From: RCC90-49c sp051016155
Lineage (GTDB): Bacteria; Bacteroidota; Bacteroidia; Cytophagales; Amoebophilaceae
Assembly (NCBI GenBank): GCA_051016155.1
Contig: CP136537.1
Span: 1,302,001 to 1,366,000, forward strand
Reading direction: 5' to 3'
DNA length: 64,000 nucleotides
Part shown: positions 8,623 through 17,600 of the stretch, piece by piece
Numbering within the stretch: the first letter of the stretch is position 1
Layout: each line of letters starts with the position of its first letter
Translations under genes and position numbers: made by a program
Notes under the pieces: model-generated
The model's database searches: none
What the model was told of the DNA's origin: nothing
What the model saw: the letters and a program-made list of their open reading frames with translations, nothing else

Positions 8623-9090
8623 CTATTGAGCTTGGCCACGTTGTAGGGCTCTTTTTACTTCTCTTTCTTTGATCTGCTGCCGCTTGTCATACAGTTTTTT
8701 TCCTTTGGCTAGAGCAATTTGTAGCTTGGCCAGGCCTCGTTCATTGACAAAGAGCTGCATAGGAATAATGGTAAATCCTTTCTCTTTGCTGCGGAAAAGC
8801 TTATCCAGCTCCTTCCGATTCAGCAGCAGCTTCCGTTCTCTGCTTTCATCATGGTTATGGATGTTGCCTTGGGCATAGGGCGCAATGTACATGCCTTTGA
8901 TCCAAAGCTCTCCCCTGAAAAAGTAACAATAGGCCTCTTGCAGGCTCACCTTACCCGCCTTGACTGACTTGATCTCTGTTCCTGTCAGTACTATTCCAGC
9001 CACATACTTGTCCAGCAATGTATATTCAAAGCTCGCCCGTTTGTTCTTGATGGCTATGTTTTTGGCTGCTTTGTTGGGTTTAGCGGACAT
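8623..9090 (-). CDS. smpB: SsrA-binding protein SmpB
   Basis: SmpB binds tmRNA and enables trans-translation that rescues stalled ribosomes. The 155-residue product carries the family motifs IKNKRASFEYTLLDKYVAGI, LTGTEIKSVKAGKVSLQEAY and YAQGNIHNHDESRERKLLLN. It ends with the basic tail KLYDKRQQIKEREVKRALQR that inserts toward the decoding centre. Length is normal. The tmRNA gene itself was not found in this window. Confidence 0.95.
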   Translation of the reverse strand: MSAKPNKAAKNIAIKNKRASFEYTLLDKYVAGIVLTGTEIKSVKAGKVSLQEAYCYFFRGELWIKGMYIAPYAQGNIHNHDESRERKLLLNRKELDKLFRSKEKGFTIIPMQLFVNERGLAKLQIALAKGKKLYDKRQQIKEREVKRALQRGQAQ

Positions 9091-9135
9091 AATGAGGTTG
9101 TTACATGATTAGGTGGTTTTTACAATCACATGCTT

Positions 9136-10605
9136 CTACGATGCGTCGGCTCCCTCTAAGCATTTCCGAAGCAAGACATTGGCCACTTTGGGGTCAACTT
9201 TGCCTTGGCTCTTTTTCATCACTTCGCCCATTAGCATACCTAAAAGGCCTTTTTTGCCATTTCTGTAGGCAGCCACCTTGTCTGGATACAAGGCCATTAC
9301 CTCATCTACCCATGCTTGTATTTTGTGAGTGTCGCTTTCTTGGAACAAGTTGAGGGTCTGGGCCAGCGCTTCGGGGTTTTGGTCTGGCTGTGCCAGCAAG
9401 GCGGGGTAAAGTTTTTGCGAAGCAACAGAAAAACTGAGCTTCCCCTCCCCTACCAAGGCAATCAGCGCAGCCAAGGCTGCAGGACGAAGCGGAAAGGCCT
9501 GTATCGACACAGTCAGTTCATTAAGATACGATTTAACAGGGCCTAGCATCCAGTTGGCAGCGGCTTTGTAGTGAGGCGTTAGTTGGCACAATTCCTCAAA
9601 AAACAGGGCGATGTCTTTTTGCTCGGTCAGCACCGTGGCATCATAAGTAGACAGCTGATACGTGTCGGTAAATTTTTTGAAGCAATCCCTGGGCAGCAAG
9701 GGGAGCGCCTCCTGGAGTGCATTGATCCACGCTTCGGACACTACCAGTGGTGGCAGGTCAGGCTCTGTAAAGTAGCGGTAGTCATGGAGCGTTTCTTTGG
9801 TGCGCAAGCTGGTCGTGGTGTTGGTGGCTGCATGGTAAGCACGCGTTTCGGACACAACGGCTTCGCCTCTTTCTAGCAAGGCAGTGTGGCGGTCGATCTC
9901 ATGCTCTATGGCCAGCTGTACGTGACGGATAGAGTTCATATTTTTGACCTCTACTCGCCGGCCAAAAGTAGAGGCCCCCTGCAGCATGACCGACACGTTG
10001 GCATCGCAGCGCAGAGAGCCCTCCTCCATATTGCCATCGCAGATGCCCAAATACCGCACCAGCTTCCTGATTTCAGCCAATAGGCTGTACGCTTCTTCTG
10101 CCGTTCGTAGATCAGGCTCTGTCACGATCTCGATGAGCGCTGTGCCTGCCCGGTTAAAGTCCAGCAGGGTCTCTCCTGCTGTCAAGCCATGGAGCGACTT
10201 GCCAGTATCCTCTTCCAGGTGGATGCGCTGTAAGGCAATGGCTTTTTCTTGCCCCTCTGGGGTATTGATCGTCATGTAGCCTCCCTGACAAATGGGTGTT
10301 TTGTCTTGCGTAATCTGATAGCCTTTGGGCAAATCCGGGTAAAAGTAATTTTTCCTGGCAAAGACATTCTTCTTGGTGATAGAAGCATGACAGGCCAACC
10401 CCATCTTGATGGCATAGGCCACTGCTTGCTTGTTGAGCTTAGGGAGCGTGCCTGGATGGGCCAAGGTAACAGCACTCACTTGCGTGTTGGGCAGGGCGCC
10501 GTAGGTAGCTGGCTCAGGCGCAAACATCTTGCGCTGCAAGGATAGCTGGGCATGTACTTCTAGACCGATGACGGCGGTGTACTTTTCTCTAACAGATGAC
10601 TTCAT
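9136..10605 (-). CDS. gatB: Aspartyl/glutamyl-tRNA amidotransferase subunit B
   Basis: GatB is the kinase/amidotransferase subunit of GatCAB, which converts Glu-tRNA(Gln) or Asp-tRNA(Asn) to the amide form. Characteristic motifs are YTAVIGLEVHAQL at the N-terminus, NYFYPDLPKGYQITQ, HLEEDTGKS, DFNRAGTALIEIVTEPDLR and the YRYFTEPDLPPL region, followed by the C-terminal helical YqeY-like domain ending near VLLRKCLEG. The frame extends upstream to 10719, but the ATG at 10605 (MKSSVREKYTAVIGLE) gives the usual 489-residue protein. gatA and gatC are not in the window. Confidence 0.95.
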   Translation of the reverse strand: MKSSVREKYTAVIGLEVHAQLSLQRKMFAPEPATYGALPNTQVSAVTLAHPGTLPKLNKQAVAYAIKMGLACHASITKKNVFARKNYFYPDLPKGYQITQDKTPICQGGYMTINTPEGQEKAIALQRIHLEEDTGKSLHGLTAGETLLDFNRAGTALIEIVTEPDLRTAEEAYSLLAEIRKLVRYLGICDGNMEEGSLRCDANVSVMLQGASTFGRRVEVKNMNSIRHVQLAIEHEIDRHTALLERGEAVVSETRAYHAATNTTTSLRTKETLHDYRYFTEPDLPPLVVSEAWINALQEALPLLPRDCFKKFTDTYQLSTYDATVLTEQKDIALFFEELCQLTPHYKAAANWMLGPVKSYLNELTVSIQAFPLRPAALAALIALVGEGKLSFSVASQKLYPALLAQPDQNPEALAQTLNLFQESDTHKIQAWVDEVMALYPDKVAAYRNGKKGLLGMLMGEVMKKSQGKVDPKVANVLLRKCLEGADAS

Positions 10606-10852
10606 GCGTTTTTTGTGACTATATGAGGCCTCAAAGGTAAGGCTATATAGCTGGCCATGCACTCCTATTTTCTTGCCGTTTGGTTCCCAACTGTCGCGTA
10701 AGTCCTTCTTCCGTGGCAAGGAGGTTGTATCAAAATATGAATCCTGTAAGATTATTTTTAGTGCCTAACAAAGCGGCAGGCGCCAGCAATAGCGAGAAAA
10801 CAAGTGCAGAACACTTGCGCCATTGGGGGTGTCGCGGGCCATGGCATCTACG

Positions 10853-11635
10853 CTACTGCGCCTCTTGAGGTGTGGTGGAGTCAATCCCCATTACTTTTTC
10901 GTAGTCTGCTTGAACTTTTTTCACAGCTGCTCTGTAAGCGGCAAAGGCTTCCTGCACTTGGGGATCTTTCTTATAGTTATTCGTGTTTGCAAAGTCTTCG
11001 TTAATTATGTACAATTCGTTAGAATTTTCTGCTTGTCTCACAGTTAACGTAGGCATATTACCGAGCTTTTTCTCATAATCAGCTAGTATTTCATCTACCC
11101 TATCGGAGCAATAATCTTTGGAATTGTCTAGGCTCTCTGCCAGCTGACGGAGCGCTTCAGTACATGCCAATATTAATTGGGCTAAAGCCAAATACTTTTG
11201 ATCACCTGTTGATGGATTGTTAAAGAGTGGTTCGAACAATGGTGTATAAAAAAATGCTGTCAATGCACCATCTGCTTGTCTATTCTCTTCTTTTTTAATG
11301 CCTTCTGCGTGCAGCTTTCTTTTTAAGTACTCATTAAAATTGGAAAGGGTAGACTTATTTAAAAGTGAATAGAAACCATCAGACGATAATATCCTTCTCC
11401 CTCCCGATGCTAAGGGCCAAGACACCCTCCCCAGCTGCCGCGCAAAAGCATGGTGAGCACCTACTTGACCTACGCCTAATCGTCCTTCTAGGTCTTGCTT
11501 TTCCTTCCTCAGCTCGTCAGAGGGATTCTCTAGTACAAAAATGCGTGAGCCACAACCATCACAGCCAGCAGGAAGCAGTAGCACTACTAGTAAAACTACG
11601 ATCAGAAAGTATTGGGGAGTACGGTGTGAGAACAT
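10853..11635 (-). CDS. Putative surface lipoprotein, paralogue of the gene at 13912
   Basis: The 260-residue product has a hydrophobic signal peptide ending LLPAGC (lipobox Cys near residue 25), then a helical, charged mature part. It aligns along its length with the protein at 13912-14730. Shared blocks are an ELRKEKQDLEGRLGVGQ-type coiled-coil start, a GALTAFFY block, LAQLILACTEALRQLAES, RVDEILADYEKKLG and the end VQADYEKVMGI. No enzymatic motif is visible. A duplicated, alpha-helical lipoprotein in a symbiont may act at the host interface, but that is inference. Confidence 0.7.
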   Translation of the reverse strand: MFSHRTPQYFLIVVLLVVLLLPAGCDGCGSRIFVLENPSDELRKEKQDLEGRLGVGQVGAHHAFARQLGRVSWPLASGGRRILSSDGFYSLLNKSTLSNFNEYLKRKLHAEGIKKEENRQADGALTAFFYTPLFEPLFNNPSTGDQKYLALAQLILACTEALRQLAESLDNSKDYCSDRVDEILADYEKKLGNMPTLTVRQAENSNELYIINEDFANTNNYKKDPQVQEAFAAYRAAVKKVQADYEKVMGIDSTTPQEAQ

Positions 11636-11698
11636 TGGCTTGTAAGGTGGAATAAGCAGGAAATGTAAGGGCTGTTATGCAATGATCCCTGCTGCCCT

Positions 11699-11830
11699 TT
11701 AGCATGGGCACCTATGGGCTACACACCCGTCGCAAAAAAAGTGCTCGGAAGCTAGCTTTGCAAGTCGAGTAAAAACCATTGTCTTTCCGAATCCTGCAAA
11801 AACGCTCAACACAATAGGTAGTACGTCCAT
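11699..11830 (-). other. Short open frame with a P-loop-like and Cys-rich peptide, possible gene remnant
   Basis: A 43-codon frame beginning at the ATG at 11830 reads MDVLPIVLSVFAGFGKTMVF and ends FFCDGCVAHRCPC. The GFGKT word is P-loop-like and the tail has four closely spaced Cys. It is too short for either motif to be trusted. It lies between the group II intron and the lipoprotein gene at 10853, where a fragment left by intron arrival is plausible. I do not assign a function. Confidence 0.25.
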
Positions 11831-11949
11831 TTTTTGTACTTCCTAACGGAGCTGGCTGGCGCTTTTGTGCTTTCTTTGTTAGGTCCAACGCGTCAGTGTA
11901 ACGGCCACACGCCGAGTAGCCAAGCGGGGTTTCACCGCAAGGCCCTCAC

Positions 11950-11984
11950 AGATCCCCGCGTGAGCCTCTCACCTCACGGGGCTC
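11950..11984 (-). ncRNA. Group II intron domain V catalytic hairpin
   Basis: The reverse strand forms the compact domain V helix of a self-splicing intron: a 5' strand GAGCCCCGTGAG, a GTGAGAGG loop region and a 3' strand CTCACGCGGGGATCT. Stem length, the AGC-type catalytic position at the start and its place shortly after the maturase stop fit bacterial group II introns, so the ribozyme core looks intact. Confidence 0.75.
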
Positions 11985-11995
11985 CTCTCATTCAA

Positions 11996-13246
11996 TCATA
12001 ACGACTTCAACCCTGCTGACCAGTGGTAGAAGAGCATGGGACTTTCTTTCCCTATTCTTGCTAGCATCTGATACGCCTTCACATAACTTCCTTTTAGTCG
12101 TTTGTATCTGGTCCGTAACCAATTCGCTAGCCGACGATTCACGTAGTATAGCACTTGTCCCAGTTTGTAGCGCTTGTACTTCCCGTAGTAGTTGATCCAT
12201 CCTCGTAGCTTTGGATTTAGTTCCTTTGCTATTGCCTCTAGGCTTTGGCTTGTTTTGCGAAATATTCGCATTGTTTTCACCTCTGCCAATATCCGGCGCT
12301 TCGATTTTGCACTTATCGACGGGCCAAAACTTAGCCCTATCTCTTTGTTTGCTTTATCTCGATAGCTCTGGGGACCAAACGTATATCCTAGAAAGTCAAA
12401 CTTTACACTCGGGTGCTTACCTCCTTTGCTGGGGTGTTTGCAGTTCACTAGGCGCGTTTTTGATGCATTCATCTTTAGCTTACATGCTTTCAGCCGTTCG
12501 CTTACCTCTTCCAGTATCCACTCCGCTTCTCTCTCGTTTTGACAGTGGATTATTACATCATCTGCATAGCGTACGAACTTCACCGTTCGATGTCGCTTCT
12601 CCATCCACTTGTCTAACGTGTAGTGCAGGTATAAGTTCGCTAGCAGAGGACTTATTACTCCGCCTTGCGGTACTCCTTTCCCTGACTTCTTTTCCTCTTC
12701 TCCTGTGGTTTTCTGCACGGGCATCTCTAACCACCTGGTTACATACATTTTTACCCACTTCTCCTCTACGTGACGCGCTAGGGCTTGCTTCAGTAATTCA
12801 TGGTCTATGTTGTCGAAGAATCCTTCGATATCCATGTCTATTACCCAGGCATTCCTGCGACAGTTCTCTCGTACTGCCTCTAGCGCTTCGTGGGCTTGCC
12901 GCGATGGGCGGTAACCATATGAGTGCTCATGAAAGATCGCTTCTAAACGGGGTTCTATGTAATTCTTAATCACCCCTTGTGCCACTCTGTCTCCTATTGT
13001 TGATACCCCTAACTTCCTCTTCCCTCCTTCTTTGGGTATCTCCACTTCTCTGACTGGGGGCGGATAGTAGCTCCCTGAGCTCATTCTATTCCATATCTTG
13101 TATAGATTCTTGCTCAGGTCTCTTTCAAAATCCTCTTGGCTTTGCCCATCTGCTCCTTTTGCCTTCCCCTTCTTTCTTACCTGTTGGTAAGATGCTTCTA
13201 CCATTTGGAGTGTTATCGGTATGACCCGTTGATTTTGTTTATCCAT
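11996..13246 (-). CDS. ltrA: Group II intron reverse transcriptase/maturase
   Basis: The protein reverse transcribes and helps splice its host intron. It is 416 residues long. The RT fingers/palm show YRPSRQAHEALEAVR, VIDMDIEGFFDNIDHELL, GVPQGGVISPLLANLYLHY (motif 4/B) and the catalytic FVRYADDVIIHC (YADD). LKMNASKTRLV, a FDFLGYTF block and the maturase X domain (LNPKLRGWINYYGKYKRYKL, then VNRRLANWLRTRYKRLKG) follow. No HNH endonuclease domain remains at the C-terminus, so retrohoming would rely on single-stranded or replication-fork targets. The frame is intact, which suggests recent activity. Confidence 0.93.
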   Translation of the reverse strand: MDKQNQRVIPITLQMVEASYQQVRKKGKAKGADGQSQEDFERDLSKNLYKIWNRMSSGSYYPPPVREVEIPKEGGKRKLGVSTIGDRVAQGVIKNYIEPRLEAIFHEHSYGYRPSRQAHEALEAVRENCRRNAWVIDMDIEGFFDNIDHELLKQALARHVEEKWVKMYVTRWLEMPVQKTTGEEEKKSGKGVPQGGVISPLLANLYLHYTLDKWMEKRHRTVKFVRYADDVIIHCQNEREAEWILEEVSERLKACKLKMNASKTRLVNCKHPSKGGKHPSVKFDFLGYTFGPQSYRDKANKEIGLSFGPSISAKSKRRILAEVKTMRIFRKTSQSLEAIAKELNPKLRGWINYYGKYKRYKLGQVLYYVNRRLANWLRTRYKRLKGSYVKAYQMLARIGKESPMLFYHWSAGLKSL

Positions 13247-13840
13247 AGTCTTTCTTCCTTCTTTTTGAAGTTGTCTACTATTGTAAACTGAATGAGCTGA
13301 CCCCTTCGCTCCAGTGCCATTACAGCTCCTTCTTCACTACTACGAGTCAGTCCGCCACTGAGTTCTACTTTGGTATTCGGCCTCGTGTTTTTGCACTTGT
13401 GCCTTTTCCTTGAATGCTTCTTTATGACTCCTAGGGAGCCGCCTTGTTGGGCTAGCATTTGTTGCATTAGTACTCAGCTTCTCACGTTCCGTAAGTAAGC
13501 CTAGATCAAGCTCATGCCTCCTGTACGCCGCCTGCCACACAGCCAGTAAGTAGCTTATCCGCTGTGTTCTGTCCTACCCAAAGGGGAGATTGTGTAGTTT
13601 TGACAGGATTTATGTTCTTTCGACGTCTCATCAGAGGTTCACTTTCGTTCATCTTCTTGATCCTTACCTGATACATCTTTCTGTACCTTTTCCTGATACG
13701 CTCCGTACCTTGGCTCTTTACCAAAGCACCTATCAGGTGGTTTATAGGCCCCTGCTACAAGGCGCCTATGGCGGGCCTTCCGCCATCTTACTTACAGCAT
13801 GCAGTTAGATTCCTCTTTCTGCTTCGTGACACAATCCCCT

Positions 13841-13892
13841 AAAAACAAACTCCCTCGGCACCCTCTGCTGTGGCAGAAAGGTACCGAAGGAG
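13841..13892 (-). terminator. Rho-independent terminator of the lipoprotein gene at 13912
   Basis: On the reverse strand, CTCCTTCGGTACC pairs with GGTGCCGAGGGAG across a 17-nt loop and is followed by TTTGTTTTT. It lies about 20 bp after the lipoprotein stop codon and about 10 bp before the proposed 5' end of the group II intron. Confidence 0.7.
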
Positions 13893-13911
13893 ATAAGCAA
13901 AAAAACTTCTA

Positions 13912-14730
13912 CTAACTATCTATTGTAGGAGACTTCAAGCCCATGACTACTTCATACTTGTCTTGTGCTTCTTTTACTTTTTCTTTGAAAGCTTTCCATG
14001 CTGCTTGCACGCCAGGCTCTTGAAGATAGTTCTTGGGAGTGCCGCCGCTTTTTTCTTGAATTTTATCCATCGTACCCCCCGTACCCCCCCCTACTGACAT
14101 TGAGACAATCTCTAGTTCAGGCACCGTCTTCAGCTTTGCTTCGTAATCAGCTAATACTTCATCTACCTTGGCAGACTCATAGCTAGCTGCATTTTCTACC
14201 AACTGGGCGAGTGTTTCTTTGCACGCCAATATTAATCTAGCTAGCCCAACGTGCTTTTGATTATCTGGGGGTTCTGCGTCCTTAAAGAGTTCCTCCACTA
14301 AGTCAGACGCATAAAGGAAAACTGCCAGAGCACCATTTGCATTTTGTGTTTTTGTTCTATCGCCGTCTTCGTACAGCATGTGTTTTAACACTTTGTTAAA
14401 ATCCTTGTAATTCAGCGAAACATGACCTCCTGTTGAACTTGGAATAATAAATAGCATCAAGAAATCGAAAAAATGTGTAGAGTTCACCTTAACGGGAATA
14501 GGCATAAGGACGCCATTGACGCTAGGATACCAAGTCCCCAATTGTTGCAAAAAAGCTTGATGAGCACTTTCTTGCCCCACCTTTAGACGGTCTTCTATCT
14601 CTGCTTTTTCAGCTCTTAGTTTGTCTAGCTCTTGCTTTTGCTCTTTACCGCAGCCTATGGTAAATACTATAGCTGCCAAGAGTATCGCAATGGCGTTTTT
14701 TTTGTGTAAATTCATAATTTTATTTTTCAT
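13912..14730 (-). CDS. Putative surface lipoprotein, paralogue of the gene at 10853
   Basis: The 272-residue product has the signal peptide NAIAILLAAIVFTIGC (lipobox Cys about residue 27). A coiled-coil start follows (ELDKLRAEKAEIEDRLKVGQ), then AHQAFLQQLGTWYP and the blocks LARLILACKETLAQLVE and KVDEVLADYEAKLKTVPELE. A Gly-Thr-rich linker near residue 210 and the end KYEVVMGLKS close it. It aligns with the 10853 protein throughout, with an insertion of about 20 residues near position 85. The first ATG could be 14730 or 14715 (MNLHKK). The pair arose by duplication and is now split by the group II intron. Function unknown. Confidence 0.7.
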   Translation of the reverse strand: MKNKIMNLHKKNAIAILLAAIVFTIGCGKEQKQELDKLRAEKAEIEDRLKVGQESAHQAFLQQLGTWYPSVNGVLMPIPVKVNSTHFFDFLMLFIIPSSTGGHVSLNYKDFNKVLKHMLYEDGDRTKTQNANGALAVFLYASDLVEELFKDAEPPDNQKHVGLARLILACKETLAQLVENAASYESAKVDEVLADYEAKLKTVPELEIVSMSVGGGTGGTMDKIQEKSGGTPKNYLQEPGVQAAWKAFKEKVKEAQDKYEVVMGLKSPTIDS

Positions 14731-14817
14731 GTTGTTACTTGTTTGTAATTATCTACCCACCTCACACAACAGTTGTACAAGGTAGAATGCTGATATATGC
14801 CTTGCCAACTGAGCTTT

Positions 14818-17460
14818 TCATTTTCGATTGGCAATATATAAATTTTCTAGCACCTCCTCAGCCATCTTGATCACTTGCGGCAAACCACCTATCTCCTTGC
14901 CGCCCGCCGTGGCAAAAGTAGGCTGCCCGCCGCCGCCACCTTGGATGGGCACAACCAGCACTTTCACGATATCTCGGGCATTTTGGGGCCATTGGCGGGC
15001 TAAGTCTTCTGAAAGCGCCACGGCAATGTACGGCTTCTGCGCTACAGAGGCGGCCAAGACCACGTAATAAGGCGTACCTACGCTCTTCAGCGCAGTGGTC
15101 ACTTGCTTGAGGGCTGCAGGATTGGGCAAGGCTACTTCTGCCACCAAGGTATGAATGCCCCGTACGATTTTGACTTGTCTGCGCAGCTGAGTAGTGACGC
15201 TTTGGAGGTGCGCAGCTTCGTGGGCAGCTACGGCTTTGGCAAGTGCTGCTTTGTCTTGCAGTACTTGTTCCAGGGCGTGAACGGGGTCTTGAGGGTTGTT
15301 GAGCAGGCCGCGAAGCGTACTGAGCTGGTGGAGTTGCCTTTGGATCCACTGCGCTGCTGCCACGGCGGTGACGGCCTCTATCCTGCGCACGCCTGCAGCC
15401 ACCGAAGCAGTAGCAATGATTTTGAAAAAGCCCAGCTGGCCAGTAGCAGGCACGTGCGTGCCGCCACACAGCTCTACAGAAAAGGTAGCATCAAACGTGA
15501 TGACGCGCACGTGCTCGCCATATTTCTCGCCAAATAGGGCCGCGGCGCCCATGCCTTTGGCTGTAGTCAAAGGCACCTGACGCTGCTCTTGCAAAGGAAT
15601 GTTGGCTCTGATTTTGTCATTCACCATGCTTTCAATTGGTGCGAGCATTTCGGTGCCCAGCGGGGTAGGATGCGAAAAATCGAACCGAAGCAGCTGATCA
15701 TTGACCAAAGAGCCCCGCTGCTCTACGTGTGTGCCTAGCACCTGCCTGAGCGCAGCGTGAAGCAAGTGCGTAGCGGTGTGATTATTGGCGGTCAAGGTAC
15801 GCCGCTCACGGTCTACACGGGCTTGCAGCGGTGCTGCTAGGTCTTGGGGCAAGTGCGCCACCTGGTGTAGGATGAGCTCGTTTTCTTTTTTCGTATCCAG
15901 CACAGGAATCTTCTCCCCTGTTGCTACGAGCCATCCTATATCGCCTACTTGCCCCCCTCCTTCAGCATAAAAAGGCGTTTCAGCCAGTACCAGCTGATAG
16001 GCTTGTTGTCCTTGGGCCTTGACAGTTCGGTATTGAACGACTCGGGTAGTGGCTTCTAGCTGGTCGTAGCCCAGAAAGGTGGGCTGCGCTACTTCAGTCA
16101 CTACTGTCCAATCGCTCTGCTCCACTACAGCCGCCTTTTTAGAGCGCTGTCGCTGGGCTTGTAGGGCTTGGGCAAACCCAGCTTCGTCCACAGCAAAGCC
16201 TTTTTCTTGGGCAATCAGCAAGGTCAAGTCCAGCGGAAAGCCATACGTGTCGTAGAGCTCAAACGCTACGCCCCCCTCGATGGGTTGGGACTTGTCCAGA
16301 CCTTGCATGAGCTGGTCTAGCCTGTGCAGGCCCGAGGTCAGCGTTTTCAGAAAGGCAGCTTCTTCTTCTTGAATCGTTTTTTCAAGGTAGGCTTGCTGTT
16401 GCAGGAGGTGTGGATAAGCCGTTTGCCACTGCTGGGCCAGCAAGGGCACTAGTTGGTACATAAAAGGCGTTTCAAAGCCTAGATAGGTATAGCCATAGCG
16501 GATGGCCCTTCTGAGAATCCTGCGAATCACGTAGCCTGCCTTGACATTGGAGGGAGTCTGCCCATCGGCAATGGCCAGGGTCACAGCCCGAAGGTGGTCT
16601 GCTACCACCCGAAGAGCGATGTCTACCTCCTTGCGTTGTCCATACACCTGGCCTGCAGCCGTGGCAATGGCTTGGATAATGGGGGCAAACAGATCTGTAT
16701 CGTAGTTAGAGTCCTTGCCCTGCAGCACCCTGGCCAAGCGCTCCAGGCCCATGCCAGTATCTACGTGCTGGGCAGGCAGGCGCTCTAGCTGCCCCGTGGC
16801 CAGGCGGTTATACTGCATGAACACCAAGTTCCAAAGCTCGATCACTTGTGGATGGTCTGTGTTCACTAGGGTATGCCCAGGCACTTGCTGCCGCTCCAAA
16901 GCAGGCCTCAGGTCGATATGAATCTCTGAACAAGGACCACAGGGGCCTACCTCGCCCATTTCCCAAAAATTATCTTGCTTGCTGCAGTGCAGTATCCTAT
17001 CGGGAGCCACGTGGCGCTCCCAAAGAGTTTGGGCGTCGTGGTCTGGCGCCAGCTGCTCCTGCTCGTCCCCGCCAAAGATGGTTACATAAAGGCGTTCTTG
17101 CGGCAGTTGATAGACTTGGGTCAGTAACTCCCAAGCCCACCGAATGGCTTCTTCTTTGAAGTAATCCCCAAAAGACCAATTGCCCAGCATTTCAAACGCC
17201 GTGTGATGATAAGTATCTGTGCCCACCTCTTCCAGGTCGTTGTGTTTGCCCGATACCCTGAGGCATGGCTGGATACTGATGGCGCGTGGATGTGTGGCTG
17301 GCTGGTGGTTGAGAAAAATATCTTTGAACTGGTTCATCCCTGCATTGGTGAACATCAGGGTGGGATCTTCTTTGTTCACGATAGGCGCAGCAGCTACGTG
17401 GTGGTGTTTTTTTTGTTCAAAAAACTGTACAAACTTTTTTCTAATAGTTTCTGTTTGCAT
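14818..17460 (-). CDS. alaS: Alanyl-tRNA synthetase
   Basis: AlaRS charges tRNA-Ala and edits mischarged Ser/Gly. The 880-residue product is full length. The class II catalytic core has FTNAGMNQFKDIFL, GNWSFGDYFKEEAIRWAWEL and an ExH-type segment GPCGPCSEIHID. The editing domain shows HTATHLLHAALRQVLG and CGGTHV, the HxxxH...CxxxH zinc site. The C-Ala domain ends with GGGGGQPTFATAGGK, a Gly-rich motif typical of the family. The gene has unusually high GC for the window but ordinary coding structure. It stands alone. Confidence 0.97.
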   Translation of the reverse strand: MQTETIRKKFVQFFEQKKHHHVAAAPIVNKEDPTLMFTNAGMNQFKDIFLNHQPATHPRAISIQPCLRVSGKHNDLEEVGTDTYHHTAFEMLGNWSFGDYFKEEAIRWAWELLTQVYQLPQERLYVTIFGGDEQEQLAPDHDAQTLWERHVAPDRILHCSKQDNFWEMGEVGPCGPCSEIHIDLRPALERQQVPGHTLVNTDHPQVIELWNLVFMQYNRLATGQLERLPAQHVDTGMGLERLARVLQGKDSNYDTDLFAPIIQAIATAAGQVYGQRKEVDIALRVVADHLRAVTLAIADGQTPSNVKAGYVIRRILRRAIRYGYTYLGFETPFMYQLVPLLAQQWQTAYPHLLQQQAYLEKTIQEEEAAFLKTLTSGLHRLDQLMQGLDKSQPIEGGVAFELYDTYGFPLDLTLLIAQEKGFAVDEAGFAQALQAQRQRSKKAAVVEQSDWTVVTEVAQPTFLGYDQLEATTRVVQYRTVKAQGQQAYQLVLAETPFYAEGGGQVGDIGWLVATGEKIPVLDTKKENELILHQVAHLPQDLAAPLQARVDRERRTLTANNHTATHLLHAALRQVLGTHVEQRGSLVNDQLLRFDFSHPTPLGTEMLAPIESMVNDKIRANIPLQEQRQVPLTTAKGMGAAALFGEKYGEHVRVITFDATFSVELCGGTHVPATGQLGFFKIIATASVAAGVRRIEAVTAVAAAQWIQRQLHQLSTLRGLLNNPQDPVHALEQVLQDKAALAKAVAAHEAAHLQSVTTQLRRQVKIVRGIHTLVAEVALPNPAALKQVTTALKSVGTPYYVVLAASVAQKPYIAVALSEDLARQWPQNARDIVKVLVVPIQGGGGGQPTFATAGGKEIGGLPQVIKMAEEVLENLYIANRK

Positions 17461-17600
17461 TTTAACAAGGAGTTGTAGATATTTCCTGGAAAAAGGTACT
17501 TCTATGTGTCAGATTTGCAATTCAGGTGAACAATTGCTTACTTTGACGCGCTGATTGCGAGGAGCAAAGCTAAGATAATTTAGGCTACCCACCCGTTACG

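Larger units (their letters stand above)
11911..13832 (-). mobile_element. Group II intron (about 1.9 kb)
   Basis: The element encodes a reverse transcriptase/maturase at 11996-13246. Just downstream (11950-11984, reverse strand) lies a domain V hairpin: GAGCCCCGTGAG, loop GTGAGAGG, then CTCACGCGGGG and ATCT. A domain VI-like stem follows, ending near GGCTACTCGGC, so the 3' end is near 11911. The 5' end is set at the GTGTCACGAAG at 13832, about 585 bp before the maturase start, which is the usual leader length; it fits the GUGYG consensus only loosely. The intron sits just after the terminator of the lipoprotein gene at 13912. Boundaries are approximate. Confidence 0.8.

Noticed and set aside
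12211..12969. 252-codon plus-strand frame opposite the group II maturase
   Set aside because: It is antisense to an intact reverse transcriptase with all motifs; the Leu/Ser/Pro-rich composition is typical of a shadow.
15103..15580. Plus-strand frames of 94-144 codons opposite alaS
   Set aside because: High-GC coding sequence opens antisense frames; no motif or start context supports them.
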